Shown: positions 9,540-18,006, counted from the first letter of the stretch. The stretch is 45,661 bases of DNA from Streptomyces sp. YIM 130001 (GCF_003574445.1 NZ_KZ984560.1:224097-269757), one strand, 5' to 3'. Notes: generated by a model from the letters alone, not told the origin. Translations and numbers: made by a program.

Positions 9540-10677
9540 CCGCACAGACCCGACCGCGGACGACGTACTCGCCCGCTACCTGCGGGAACAGGCCACGGAA
9601 TTCCTCCGCGCACTGCGCCAGCACCGCGAACGCGGCGCCGAGGACACCGCGGCACCGGCGCTCGCCCTGCGCCGCGCGGCCCGCCGGATCAGCGGCACAC
9701 TGCACACGTTCCGGCCGCTGCTCGACGCGGGCTGGTCGGACGGGCTACGGACCGAACTGGCGTGGCTCTCGGGCACGTTGGCCCGCGAACACGGCTACGC
9801 GGCCCGCCAGGAGCGGCTGCTGACCGCCCTGCACCGCCTGTCCGGCGCCTCGGCGTTCCCGGACGGCCCGCGCGTCCACGGCGGCAGTACGGCCAACGGC
9901 GCCACGGCCAACGGCAGTACGGGCAGCGGCAGCACGGGCAGCGGCGGTACGGAAGCCGGCACCACGGATGGCGCCCTCGCGGGAAGCACCGGCACGGACA
10001 GCGCCGGCGCACCCGCCAAACCCGCCGGACGGGCCCCCGCGCAGACCCGCTCCACACTCACCGTCGGCGCGGCGAAGGCCGGCGCGCTCCTCGAGCGCCA
10101 GCTGACCCTCTCCCGGACCCGCGCCCATTCGACCGCGCTCTCCGCCCTCGGCTCGTCCCGCTTCCACGGCGTCGCCGACTCGGTGGCCGTACTCGCCAGC
10201 GAGGTGCCGCTGCGCAAGGAGGCCGCGGCGCACCGGCTCGAACCCTTCGCCGCGGACCTCGCGGCCCGGCTCGACGAGGCGGTCGCCGCCCTTCCGCTGG
10301 TACGCGCCGGCCACCCGTACAACGCGGAGGCCCTGATGCACGGCCTGGCCGCGGACACCGCACCGGACAGCCAGGACGCCCCCTGGCACCAGGTACGCCT
10401 CCTGCTGCGGCTGCACCGCTACGCGGCCGAGGTCACCGCCGGCAACCCGGCACACCTGCTCGACGCCGCCGAGGCCCTCGACCGCCACCGCGACGCGGCC
10501 CAGGCCGCCGGCGCCGCCGCCGCGGCAGCCCGCACCCCCCGCATCTCACCGGCCACGGCCTACGCCCTCGGCGTCCTCCACGCCGACCAACGCCACGAGG
10601 TGGAAGCCTCCCGCTTCACCTTCCACCGCACCTGGCACCCCGCTCTCCCCCTCCCCCACGAGGTCCCCAGCCCCTGA
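9520..10677 (+). CDS. CHAD domain protein
   Basis: A 385-residue protein of the CHAD type (conserved histidine alpha-helical domain), with helical, His/Arg-rich stretches such as LRRAARRISGTLHTFRPLLD near residues 50-70 and FRPLLD/HRYAAEVTAGNPAHLLDA. CHAD domains bind polyphosphate through a basic surface; linkage to ppk supports that here. The GTG at 9520 lies within the 3' end of ppk. A Gly/Ser/Thr-rich insert (about residues 120-170, e.g. GSTGSGSTGSGGTEAGT) splits the domain and is encoded by short degenerate DNA repeats at about 9885-9985; I take it as an expanded flexible linker. The protein is probably cytoplasmic or associated with polyphosphate granules. No CYTH/triphosphatase domain is fused to it. 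Confidence 0.85.
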   Translation: MAQRHPDRTDPTADDVLARYLREQATEFLRALRQHRERGAEDTAAPALALRRAARRISGTLHTFRPLLDAGWSDGLRTELAWLSGTLAREHGYAARQERLLTALHRLSGASAFPDGPRVHGGSTANGATANGSTGSGSTGSGGTEAGTTDGALAGSTGTDSAGAPAKPAGRAPAQTRSTLTVGAAKAGALLERQLTLSRTRAHSTALSALGSSRFHGVADSVAVLASEVPLRKEAAAHRLEPFAADLAARLDEAVAALPLVRAGHPYNAEALMHGLAADTAPDSQDAPWHQVRLLLRLHRYAAEVTAGNPAHLLDAAEALDRHRDAAQAAGAAAAAARTPRISPATAYALGVLHADQRHEVEASRFTFHRTWHPALPLPHEVPSP

Positions 10678-10800
10678 CACCGCCACCCTGGCGACACGCC
10701 CCAGCCATCGCGTCCGGCGGCCAACACACCGACGGGCCCGCACCTCGAGCCCGCCCGGCGGTCGACGACGAGCCGGCCGGCGGCCAGGGCGAAAAGAGCG

Positions 10801-10835
10801 CCCGTCCGGCGCTCGAGGACAAGGCCCGCCAGGGC
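10801..10835. repeat. Dispersed Streptomyces intergenic repeat (copy 2)
   Basis: CCCGTCCGGCGCTCGAGG followed by ACAAGGCCCGCCAGGGC; it aligns with 5573-5607. A more diverged related block precedes it at 10751-10791. It lies in the 379-base gap between the CHAD gene and pstS, upstream of the PHO box. The rest of the gap is the pstS regulatory region. Confidence 0.6.
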
Positions 10836-10889
10836 CGGGCCTGGAAACCCCACCCCCCTCCGGCCAGGAGAACCGCCCCGACCACGCAG

Positions 10890-10911
10890 GTTCACCCCCC
10901 GTTCACCCTCG
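10890..10911 (+). promoter_or_regulatory. PHO box (PhoP-binding direct repeats) of pstS
   Basis: Two adjacent 11-base direct repeats both begin with GTTCACC (10890-10900 and 10901-10911). This is the exact form of the Streptomyces PhoP operator. TAATTT at 10939-10944 is a plausible -10, with no good -35, as expected for an activator-dependent promoter. PhoP~P should switch on pstSCAB under phosphate limitation. Confidence 0.85.
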
Positions 10912-11056
10912 CCCTGGGGCCTTGTCACCTGTCCTGCCTAATTTCGGACTCACAAGGTGCGTGGCGCAGCCGAAAGGCCCCGTCGGGCACCGACACATGA
11001 ACTTCGCCCCCGCGGCCGACGCCGCGAACAGGTGGCTCCTGGAAGGAACTCCCGAA

Positions 11057-12184
11057 GTGAAGCTTCAGCGCAAGAACCGGCGGGCCCTCACCCTCGGCGC
11101 TCTCGCGGTCTCCGGCGCCCTGGCCCTCACGGCGTGCGGGTCGGACGACACCAGCGGAAGCGGCGAGGGCGGCGGCAAGGAAACCGCGGCCAACGCCAAC
11201 ATCAAGTGCGACGACGCCAAGGGCCAGCTCCTGGCGAACGGCTCGTCCGCCCAGGCCAACGCGATCCAGACCTGGGTCAAGGCGTACTCGACGGCCTGCA
11301 AGGACGTGCAGATCAACTACAAGCCGGAGGGTTCCGGCGCCGGCGTCACCGCCTTCCTGCAGGGCCAGACCGCGTTCGCCGGTTCCGACTCGGCGCTCAA
11401 GCCCGAGGAGATCGCCGAGTCGAAGAAGGTCTGCAAGGACAGCCAGGCGATCGACCTGCCCATGGTCGGCGGCCCGATCGCGGTCGGCTACAACGTCCCC
11501 GGCGTGGACGACCTCGTCCTGGACGCCAAGACCCTCGCCGAGATCTTCGACAACAAGATCCAGAAGTGGAACGACCCGGCGGTCAAGAAGCTCAACCCCG
11601 ACGCCAAGCTCCCGGACACCAAGATCCAGGCGTTCCACCGCTCCGACGAGTCGGGCACCACGGACAACCTCACCAAGTACCTGCAGGCCGCGGCCCCCGA
11701 CTCCTGGCCGCACGAGCCGGACAAGGCGTGGGCGGCCAAGGGCGGCCAGTCCGCGCAGGGCTCCTCCGGTGTCGCCCAGCAGGTCAAGCAGACCGCCGGC
11801 GCGATCTCGTACATGGAGCTCTCGTACGCCAAGGACGGCATCAACACCGTCGCCCTGGACACCGGCGCCGGTGAGCCGGTCGACGCCTCCGTCGACAACG
11901 CCACCAAGGCGATCGCCGACGCGAAGGTCGTCGGCAAGGGCAAGGACCTCGCGCTCGAGCTGAACTACTCGACCAAGGCCGAGGGCGCGTACCCGATCAC
12001 CCTCGTCACGTACGAGATCCTCTGCGAGAAGGGCAACAAGGCGGAGACCCTGCCCGCCACCAAGTCCTTCCTCACCTACATCGCGAGCCAGGACGGCCAG
12101 GACACCCTGAAGGACCAGGGCTACGCCCCGATCCCGGCCGAGATCAACACCAAGGTCCGCGAGACGATCGCGAGCCTCGGCTGA
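11057..12184 (+). CDS. pstS: Phosphate-binding lipoprotein PstS
   Basis: 375 residues. A lipoprotein signal peptide ends in lipobox LTAC (C27), so the mature protein is anchored outside the membrane and delivers phosphate to PstCAB. The PstS binding fold shows GSGAGVTAFLQGQ, FAGSDSAL, HRSDESGTTDNLTKYL and GSSGVAQQVKQTAGAISYMELSYA, which contain the usual phosphate ligands. The GTG at 11057 is supported by GGAAGGA at 11041-11047 and by the position of the signal peptide. The PHO box lies about 150 bases upstream. It is first in the pst operon and is followed by a strong hairpin before pstC, which fits the higher expression usual for the binding protein. Confidence 0.96.
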   Translation: MKLQRKNRRALTLGALAVSGALALTACGSDDTSGSGEGGGKETAANANIKCDDAKGQLLANGSSAQANAIQTWVKAYSTACKDVQINYKPEGSGAGVTAFLQGQTAFAGSDSALKPEEIAESKKVCKDSQAIDLPMVGGPIAVGYNVPGVDDLVLDAKTLAEIFDNKIQKWNDPAVKKLNPDAKLPDTKIQAFHRSDESGTTDNLTKYLQAAAPDSWPHEPDKAWAAKGGQSAQGSSGVAQQVKQTAGAISYMELSYAKDGINTVALDTGAGEPVDASVDNATKAIADAKVVGKGKDLALELNYSTKAEGAYPITLVTYEILCEKGNKAETLPATKSFLTYIASQDGQDTLKDQGYAPIPAEINTKVRETIASLG

Positions 12185-12191
12185 CCCAGGA

Positions 12192-12229
12192 GTGCGGCCT
12201 GTCCCGGGTCACTCCGGGGCGGGCCGCAC
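12192..12229 (+). terminator. Intercistronic hairpin between pstS and pstC
   Basis: GTGCGGCC at 12192-12199 pairs with GGCCGCAC at 12222-12229; the stem extends inward through TGTCCCGG/CCGGGGCG with G-U pairs to 16 base pairs around a 6-base loop. It lies 8 bases after the pstS stop. It could act as a partial terminator or protect the pstS mRNA 3' end. Confidence 0.7.
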
Positions 12230-12313
12230 CATCCGGTGCACCGCCGCCAGGAGCCGCGCCACCTGTCATCCCGTGACCGCAGCGCGAGCAAGCTCCGCAG
12301 ACCGGAGAACCCC

Positions 12314-13318
12314 ATGAATTCAGAGATAGACACCGCCCCACCCCCACCGCCTGTCCAGGACACCCCGCCGCCCACCTCACTGCAGGCCCGCGGCGCGACC
12401 CGCCCCGGAGACCGGATCTTCCTCGGCCTCTCCCGCGGCTCCGGCGTTCTGCTGCTGCTGATCATGGCGGCCATCGCGGCGTTCCTGACGTACCGCGCCT
12501 CGCTCGTCCTCACCGAGAACAAGGGCAACTTCCTCACCACCTTCGAGTGGGACGCCAACGCCATCCCGCCGGACTTCGGGATCGCCGTCCTCGCCTTCGG
12601 CACCGTCGTCTCGTCGGTCATCGCCATGGTGCTCGCGGTCCCGATCGCCGTCGGCATCGCGCTGTTCCTCACGCACTACGCGCCGCGCAGGCTCTCCGGC
12701 CCCATCGGGTACGTGATCGACCTGCTCGCCGCGGTCCCCTCGATCGTCTACGGCCTGTGGGGCGTGCTCTTCCTCGTACCGCACCTCAACGGCCTGTTCA
12801 GCTGGCTCGACGAGTACCTCGGCTGGACCGGGATCTTCGAGTGGCAGGGCGGCGCACCGCGCACCCTGCTCACCGTCGGCATCCTGCTGGCCATCATGAT
12901 CCTGCCGATCATCACCAACGTGACCCGCGAGGTCTTCCGGCAGGCCCCGCAGATGCACCAGGAGGCGGCGCTCGCGCTCGGCGCGACCCGCTGGGAGGTC
13001 ATCCGCATGTCGGTGCTGCCGTTCGGGCGCTCCGGCATCATCTCCGCCTCGATGCTGGGCCTCGGCCGCGCGCTCGGCGAGACGATGGCCGTCGCCACGG
13101 TTCTCTCGCCCAGCTTCGCCATCAACGCCAGCCTGCTCGACCCGGGCGGCGGCACCTTCGCCCAGAACATCGCCAGCAAGTTCAGCGAGGCCTCCGTGCA
13201 GGGCCGTGACGCCCTGATCGCCTCCGGTCTCGTGCTGTTCGTCATCACCCTCCTGGTCAACGGCCTGGCCCGGGCGATCATCGAACGCCGCAAGGAATAC
13301 TCGGGGGCCAACGCATGA
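12314..13318 (+). CDS. pstC: Phosphate ABC transporter permease PstC
   Basis: 334 residues. A proline-rich cytoplasmic N-terminus (about 35 residues) precedes six predicted membrane helices. The ATPase-docking EAA loop is visible as EAALALGATRWEVIRMSVLPFG, followed by LGRALGETMAVA, both typical of PstC. It forms the membrane channel with PstA. ATG at 12314 with GGAGA just upstream. Its stop overlaps the pstA start by four bases (ATGA), so the two subunits are translationally coupled. The 129-base gap from pstS holds only the hairpin. Confidence 0.95.
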   Translation: MNSEIDTAPPPPPVQDTPPPTSLQARGATRPGDRIFLGLSRGSGVLLLLIMAAIAAFLTYRASLVLTENKGNFLTTFEWDANAIPPDFGIAVLAFGTVVSSVIAMVLAVPIAVGIALFLTHYAPRRLSGPIGYVIDLLAAVPSIVYGLWGVLFLVPHLNGLFSWLDEYLGWTGIFEWQGGAPRTLLTVGILLAIMILPIITNVTREVFRQAPQMHQEAALALGATRWEVIRMSVLPFGRSGIISASMLGLGRALGETMAVATVLSPSFAINASLLDPGGGTFAQNIASKFSEASVQGRDALIASGLVLFVITLLVNGLARAIIERRKEYSGANA

Positions 13319-14367
13319 GCCACGCAGTCACCACCCGGCCACTGAACTCCACGCGCCTGCCGCGCTGGTCGCCCTGGGCCGTGCTCGTCGGATCCGTCGC
13401 CGCGGCCTCGGGACTCGGCCTGGCGGCCGGCCTCGACAGCCGCATCCAGTGGGGTCTGATCGCCGCGGTCCTGTTCGTCGTCGCGACGTACTTCCTGTCC
13501 GCGGCCGTCGAGGGACGCCGCCGCGCCAAGGACCGCATCGCGACCAGCCTCGTCTGGGTCGCGCTCGCCGTCGCCGTGGTCCCGCTGGCCTCCCTGATCT
13601 ACGAGACCGTCGCCCGCGGCGTGAAGGTCCTGGACGGCTACTTCCTCACCCACTCGATGGGCCTCATCGCGGACTCCGAGGAAGGCGGCGGCATCTACCA
13701 CGCGCTCCTCGGCACCCTGCAGCAGGTCGGCCTCGCCACCCTGATCGCCGTGCCGATCGGCCTGCTCACCGCGGTCTACCTGGTCGAGTACGGGCGCGGG
13801 CGGCTCGCGAAGGCCGTGACGTTCTTCGTCGATGTCATGACGGGCATCCCGTCGATCGTGGCCGGTCTGTTCATCCTGAGCTTCTGGATCCTGATCCTCG
13901 GCTTCGGCCCGTCCGGCTTCGCCGGTGCGATGGCGCTCGCGATCCTGATGATGCCGGTCGTGGTCCGCTCCACCGAGGAGATGCTCAAGCTCGTACCGAA
14001 CGAGCTGCGCGAGGCCTCCCTGGCCCTCGGCGTGCCGAAGTGGCGCACCATCCTCAAGGTCGTCCTGCCGACCTCGATCGGCGGCATCACCACCGGTGTG
14101 ATGCTCGCGGTCGCCCGCATCGCCGGCGAGACGGCCCCCGTGCTGCTCCTGGTGTGGGGCAACCCGCTGATCAACACGAACCCGTTCGAGGGCGCCCAGG
14201 CCTCGCTGCCGCTGTACATCTACCAGCAGTGGGCGAACAGCGCCGGCAGCCCCGCGGCGTACGACCGCGCGTGGGCGGCCTCGCTCGTCCTGATCGCGTT
14301 CATCATGATCCTCAACCTGGCGGCCCGCGGCATCGCCCGCTGGAAGGCGCCACAGACGGGCCGCTGA
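13315..14367 (+). CDS. pstA: Phosphate ABC transporter permease PstA
   Basis: 350 residues, longer than many PstA proteins because of two extra N-terminal membrane helices (about residues 20-65) ahead of the six-helix permease domain, a form common in actinobacteria. The docking loop reads EASLALGVPKWRTILKVVLP, followed by VARIAGETAPVLL, the PstA signature. It pairs with PstC. The ATG start overlaps the pstC stop. Confidence 0.95.
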   Translation: MSHAVTTRPLNSTRLPRWSPWAVLVGSVAAASGLGLAAGLDSRIQWGLIAAVLFVVATYFLSAAVEGRRRAKDRIATSLVWVALAVAVVPLASLIYETVARGVKVLDGYFLTHSMGLIADSEEGGGIYHALLGTLQQVGLATLIAVPIGLLTAVYLVEYGRGRLAKAVTFFVDVMTGIPSIVAGLFILSFWILILGFGPSGFAGAMALAILMMPVVVRSTEEMLKLVPNELREASLALGVPKWRTILKVVLPTSIGGITTGVMLAVARIAGETAPVLLLVWGNPLINTNPFEGAQASLPLYIYQQWANSAGSPAAYDRAWAASLVLIAFIMILNLAARGIARWKAPQTGR

Positions 14368-14419
14368 TGCGGCCATACAGCGACCCCTCCCGCATTCCCC
14401 GAAAGAAGCAGTGATCCCC

Positions 14420-15196
14420 ATGGCCAAGCGAATCGACGTATCCGGCCTCACCGCCTACTACAGCGCGCACAAGGCGATCGAGGACATCTCGATGACCGTG
14501 GAGCCCCGCTCCGTGACGGCCTTCATCGGCCCGTCCGGCTGCGGCAAGTCCACCTTCCTGCGCACCCTCAACCGCATGCACGAGGTCACCCCCGGCGGCC
14601 GCGTCGAGGGCAAGGTCCTCCTGGACGGCGACGACCTGTACGGCGCGGCCGTGGACCCGGTGAACGTCCGATCCACCATCGGCATGGTCTTCCAGCGCCC
14701 CAACCCGTTCCCGACCATGTCGATCTTCGACAACGTCGCGGCCGGCCTCCGCCTCAACGGCAAGTACGGCAAGTCCGAGCTGAACGACGTCGTCGAGCGC
14801 TCCCTGAAGGGCGCGAACCTGTGGAACGAGGTCAAGGACCGTCTCAACAAGCCCGGTTCCGGCCTCTCCGGCGGTCAGCAGCAGCGGCTGTGCATCGCCC
14901 GCGCGATCGCGGTGGAGCCGCAGGTGCTGCTGATGGACGAACCCTGCTCGGCGCTCGACCCGATCTCGACGCTGGCGATCGAGGACCTCATAGGGGACCT
15001 CAAGGAGCGTTTCACCATCGTCATCGTGACGCACAACATGCAGCAGGCGGCGCGCGTCTCCGACCGCACCGCGTTCTTCAACCTGTCCTCGGTCGGCCAG
15101 CCCGGACGCCTCATCGAGCTGGACGACACGGAGCGCATCTTCTCCAACCCGTCCGTGCAGGCGACGGAGGACTACATCTCGGGCCGCTTCGGCTGA
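14420..15196 (+). CDS. pstB: Phosphate ABC transporter ATPase PstB
   Basis: 258 residues, the standard length. Walker A GPSGCGKST (37-45), Q-loop VFQRPNPFP, signature LSGGQQQRLCIARA, Walker B LLMDEPCSALDP, and H-loop IVTHNM are all present. It drives phosphate import through PstCA. The ATG at 14420 gives the family's usual MAKRI start; a GTG nine bases earlier is possible. A 52-base gap separates it from pstA. It ends the operon before a strong terminator. Confidence 0.96.
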   Translation: MAKRIDVSGLTAYYSAHKAIEDISMTVEPRSVTAFIGPSGCGKSTFLRTLNRMHEVTPGGRVEGKVLLDGDDLYGAAVDPVNVRSTIGMVFQRPNPFPTMSIFDNVAAGLRLNGKYGKSELNDVVERSLKGANLWNEVKDRLNKPGSGLSGGQQQRLCIARAIAVEPQVLLMDEPCSALDPISTLAIEDLIGDLKERFTIVIVTHNMQQAARVSDRTAFFNLSSVGQPGRLIELDDTERIFSNPSVQATEDYISGRFG

Positions 15197-15250
15197 TCCG
15201 GCCCCACAAACTGCTGCGCGGTGCTGCATGGCGGTGCCACCGCACAGCAC

Positions 15251-15288
15251 GAGCCCGCCTCCTCCTCTCCCGGGGATGAGGCGGGCTC
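15251..15288. terminator. Two-sided terminator between pstB and pit
   Basis: GAGCCCGCCTC (15251-15261) pairs perfectly with GAGGCGGGCTC (15278-15288) around a 16-base loop. It lies between the convergent pstB and pit genes and is followed by a pyrimidine-rich stretch on the plus strand. It probably ends the pst operon and may serve pit too. Confidence 0.8.
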
Positions 15289-15372
15289 TCTCCTTCGTTC
15301 ATGCCGTGAAGCCCCTCCGGCGGGGCGAGGCCGCCAGGCCGATGCCTGGAGAGGCGACCCCCCACGGGCCGG

Positions 15373-16371
15373 TCAGAGGAACGCCAGATTCACAATCCAG
15401 AAACTCACCGCGGCCACCAACGCCGCGGCAGGCATCGTGATGAACCACCCGAGGATGATGTTCTTCGCGACCCCCCACCGGACCGCCCGCGTCCCCTTCG
15501 TCGCCCCGACACCCATGATCGCCGAGGTGATCACGTGCGTGGTCGAGATCGGCGCGTGGAAGATGAACGCGGTCGTGAACATGATCCCCGCCCCCGTGGT
15601 CTCGGCGGCGAATCCTTGCGGCGGATCCAGCTCGATGATCTTCCGCCCCAGCGTCCGCATGATCCGCCACCCACCGGCGTACGTACCGAGCGACAGCATG
15701 ATCGCGCAGGACAGCTTGACCCAGACCGGAATCGGGTCGCCCGAGTCCTCCACATCGGCGATGACCAGCGCCATCACCACGATGCCCATCGTCTTCTGGG
15801 CGTCCTGCAGTCCGTGCCCGAGCGCCATACCCGCCGCCGAGACCGTCTGCGCGATACGGAAGCCGCGCTTGGCCTTGTGCGGGTTGGACCGCTTGAACAT
15901 CCACATGATCGCGACCATCACCAGATAGCCGACGACCAGACCCACCACGGGCGACAGGAACATCGGGATGACGATCTTCTCGACGACCCCGCCCCACATG
16001 ACCCCGATGCCGCCGGCGAGCGCCGCACCCACGAGCCCGCCGAACAACGCGTGCGAGGACGAGGACGGAAGCCCGAAGTACCAGGTGATCAGGTTCCAGA
16101 CGATCGCGCCGACCAGACCGGCGAAGAGGATCCACATCCCCTTGTTGCCGTGCGGCGTCTCGATGATGCCTTCACTGACCGTCTTGGCGATGCCGCTGCC
16201 CAGGAAGGCGCCGGCGAGGTTCATCACCGCGGCCATCGCGAGCGCGGCGCGCGGCGTGAGGGCCCGGGTCGAGACCGAGGTGGCGATCGCGTTCGCGGAG
16301 TCGTGGAAACCGTTGGTGTACGTGAAGCCGAGCGCGACGCCGATGGTCACGACCAGTGCGAAGGTGTCCAC
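15373..16371 (-). CDS. Low-affinity inorganic phosphate transporter (PiT family)
   Basis: 332 residues with about ten hydrophobic helices. The PiT signature appears twice in inverted topology: FTYTNGFHDSANAIATSVST near residues 16-35, and FHAPISTTHVITSAIMGVG near 265-285; SSSHAL near 103-108 is also typical. The transporter moves phosphate with a cation (H+ or Na+). It begins 5 bases after the DUF47 gene, so the two form an operon; DUF47 proteins are the usual PiT partners. It converges on the high-affinity pst operon. No PHO box is visible upstream of the operon, suggesting constitutive or phosphate-replete expression. Confidence 0.94.
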   Translation of the reverse strand: MDTFALVVTIGVALGFTYTNGFHDSANAIATSVSTRALTPRAALAMAAVMNLAGAFLGSGIAKTVSEGIIETPHGNKGMWILFAGLVGAIVWNLITWYFGLPSSSSHALFGGLVGAALAGGIGVMWGGVVEKIVIPMFLSPVVGLVVGYLVMVAIMWMFKRSNPHKAKRGFRIAQTVSAAGMALGHGLQDAQKTMGIVVMALVIADVEDSGDPIPVWVKLSCAIMLSLGTYAGGWRIMRTLGRKIIELDPPQGFAAETTGAGIMFTTAFIFHAPISTTHVITSAIMGVGATKGTRAVRWGVAKNIILGWFITMPAAALVAAVSFWIVNLAFL

Positions 16372-16376
16372 GAGGT

Positions 16377-16997
16377 TCAGGACTCCTTGACCGCGATGGT
16401 CTCCACGGTGTTGGCGACGTGCTCGAACGCGTCGGCCGCCTCCTCGAGGACATCGACGATCTGTTTCAGCTTGAGCACCTCGATGGCGTCGTACTTACCG
16501 TTGAAGAGGTGGGCGAGCAGCTTGCGGTGGATCTGGTCGGCCTGGTTCTCGAGCCGGTTCACCTCGATCCAGTACTCCGTGAGGTTGTCCATCGTCCGCA
16601 GGTGCGGCATCGCCTCGGCGGTGAGCTCGGCGGCCCGGGAGAGGACCTCGATCTGCTGCTCGACGCCCTTGGGCAGTTCCTCGACGTTGTAGAGGACGAC
16701 GAGGTCGACGGCCTCCTCCATGAAGTCCATGATGTCGTCGAGGCAGGACGCGAGGTTGTAGATGTCCTCGCGGTCGAACGGCGTGATGAACGAGGAGTTC
16801 AGCTGGTGGAAGATCGCATGCGTGGCGTCGTCTCCCGCGTGCTCCGCGGCCCGCATACGCTCTGCGATCTCGGCCCGGGCGGAGGGGTCAGCCCCGAGCA
16901 GTTCCATCAGGAGCTTGGAGCCCGTGACGATGTTGTCCGCGGAGGCGGCAAACATGTCGTAGAAGCTCGTCTCCCTGGGGGTCAGACGAAAGCGCAC
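16377..16997 (-). CDS. DUF47 family PiT regulator (PhoU-like)
   Basis: 206 residues, helical, matching the DUF47/YkaA family, which folds like PhoU. Motifs: FYDMFAASADNIVTGSKLL, FITPFDREDIYNLASCLDDIMDF, and ENQADQIHR, with acidic residues that bind metal in PhoU-like bundles. Such proteins accompany PiT transporters and are thought to regulate or stabilise them. GTG start at 16997 with GAGGA six bases upstream. First gene of a two-gene operon with pit. Confidence 0.92.
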   Translation of the reverse strand: MRFRLTPRETSFYDMFAASADNIVTGSKLLMELLGADPSARAEIAERMRAAEHAGDDATHAIFHQLNSSFITPFDREDIYNLASCLDDIMDFMEEAVDLVVLYNVEELPKGVEQQIEVLSRAAELTAEAMPHLRTMDNLTEYWIEVNRLENQADQIHRKLLAHLFNGKYDAIEVLKLKQIVDVLEEAADAFEHVANTVETIAVKES

Positions 16998-17143
16998 GTG
17001 GGGTCCTCGGGATGCTCTGGATTCGGTCAGGCTGATGCTAGGCGCATCATCCGGCCACGGCTAACCGGCCGTCCCCCAGTGTCGCCCATCCCACGGGCCG
17101 CTGGTCACGGGGCCCGCCACGCATCCGTTATATCCGGTACCAT

Positions 17144-17160
17144 ATACCCACCCGGGGTAT
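17144..17160. promoter_or_regulatory. CsoR operator upstream of csoR
   Basis: ATACCC (17144-17149) and GGGTAT (17155-17160) form a perfect inverted repeat with a G/C-rich centre, matching the GC-rich core and TA flanks of known CsoR operators. An AT-rich TTATAT at 17128-17133, just upstream, could be the -10. Binding here would give autorepression relieved by Cu(I). Confidence 0.8.
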
Positions 17161-17227
17161 CAAGGCCCTTGCGGCACAAGGCGTTCCCCGGGATACGCGA
17201 GACCTACCCCGACTCCAGGAGGACGCG

Positions 17228-17587
17228 ATGACGACCACCGAGGCCGACGCCGTGGGTGGAGGCGCCACCTCCGTGCCGGAGTCCGGCACCCCGCACGATC
17301 ACGCGGTGCACGGGTACCACAAGCAGAAGGCGGAGCACCTCAAGCGACTGCGCCGTATCGAGGGCCAGATCCGCGGCCTCCAGCGACTGGTCGAGGAGGA
17401 CGTCTACTGCATCGACATACTCACGCAGGTCTCCGCGTCCACCAAGGCCCTGCAGTCGTTCGCCCTCCAGCTCCTCGAGGAGCACCTGCGGCACTGCGTC
17501 GCCGACGCGGCGGTCAAGGGCGGTGAGGAGATCGACATGAAGGTCGAGGAAGCGACGAAGGCGATCGCCAGGATGATGCGGACCTGA
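17228..17587 (+). CDS. csoR: Copper-sensing repressor CsoR
   Basis: 119 residues of the CsoR/RcnR helical-bundle family. The Cu(I) ligands follow the CsoR spacing exactly: C61 (VYCIDIL), H86 and C90 (EEHLRHC). The fold begins at KAEHLKRLRRIEGQIRGLQRL. An N-terminal tail of about 28 residues, with HDH and VHGYH, is poorly conserved. ATG at 17228 with AGGAGG upstream. The protein represses copper-resistance operons and usually itself; its operator lies 68 bases upstream. No copper ATPase or chaperone is adjacent, so its targets are elsewhere, as I recall for the Streptomyces lividans/coelicolor orthologue. Confidence 0.93.
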   Translation: MTTTEADAVGGGATSVPESGTPHDHAVHGYHKQKAEHLKRLRRIEGQIRGLQRLVEEDVYCIDILTQVSASTKALQSFALQLLEEHLRHCVADAAVKGGEEIDMKVEEATKAIARMMRT

Positions 17588-17627
17588 CCCGGCCCCGGTG
17601 GTCCACCCGGACGCCGTCCGCAGGACT

Positions 17628-17843
17628 TCAGGGACGCGGCCGCCAGGCCGACGTCTGAACGGAACCGTCCCGCCCCGTCCGCGGTACGGCCCGCGGAGCG
17701 ACCCGCAGCACTTCGTCGATCCGGTCGGCGCTCAGCCGCTCCCCCACCGCCGCCGACGCGGCGATGATCAGCTCGCCGCACAGTTCGATCTCGTCGAGGG
17801 CCACGTGGTCGTGAACCAAGGTCTTACTCGGCATAGGAGCCAC
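17628..17843 (-). CDS. Small conserved hypothetical protein
   Basis: About 71 residues. The sequence MPSKTLVHDHVALDEIELC followed by GELIIAASA and LSADRIDEVLRV has protein-like composition, and I recall small Streptomyces proteins of this form; no domain or function is known to me. It is rich in acidic residues in the first half and basic at the end. On the minus strand GGAAGAGG precedes ATG 17849 and GTG 17843; GTG 17843 has the better spacing, and ATG 17834 is the shortest option. It converges on csoR. Confidence 0.6.
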   Translation of the reverse strand: MAPMPSKTLVHDHVALDEIELCGELIIAASAAVGERLSADRIDEVLRVAPRAVPRTGRDGSVQTSAWRPRP

Positions 17844-18006
17844 GCGCATCACCTCTTCCGGAGCCGAACCGACGACTTCCTAGCGTAGGGAGCGACGCAC
17901 ACGCGGCGCATGGCACAGACGGGCTATTCTCGCGCCCCTCCGAACGCGCCCCCGGCGCCCCTCCACCCGGTACCCGACCGTCGGCCGACCCGGCCGAGGG
18001 GACACC

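Noticed and set aside
12748..14451. A 567-residue frame on the minus strand
   Set aside because: Antisense to pstC and pstA, which have clear family motifs.
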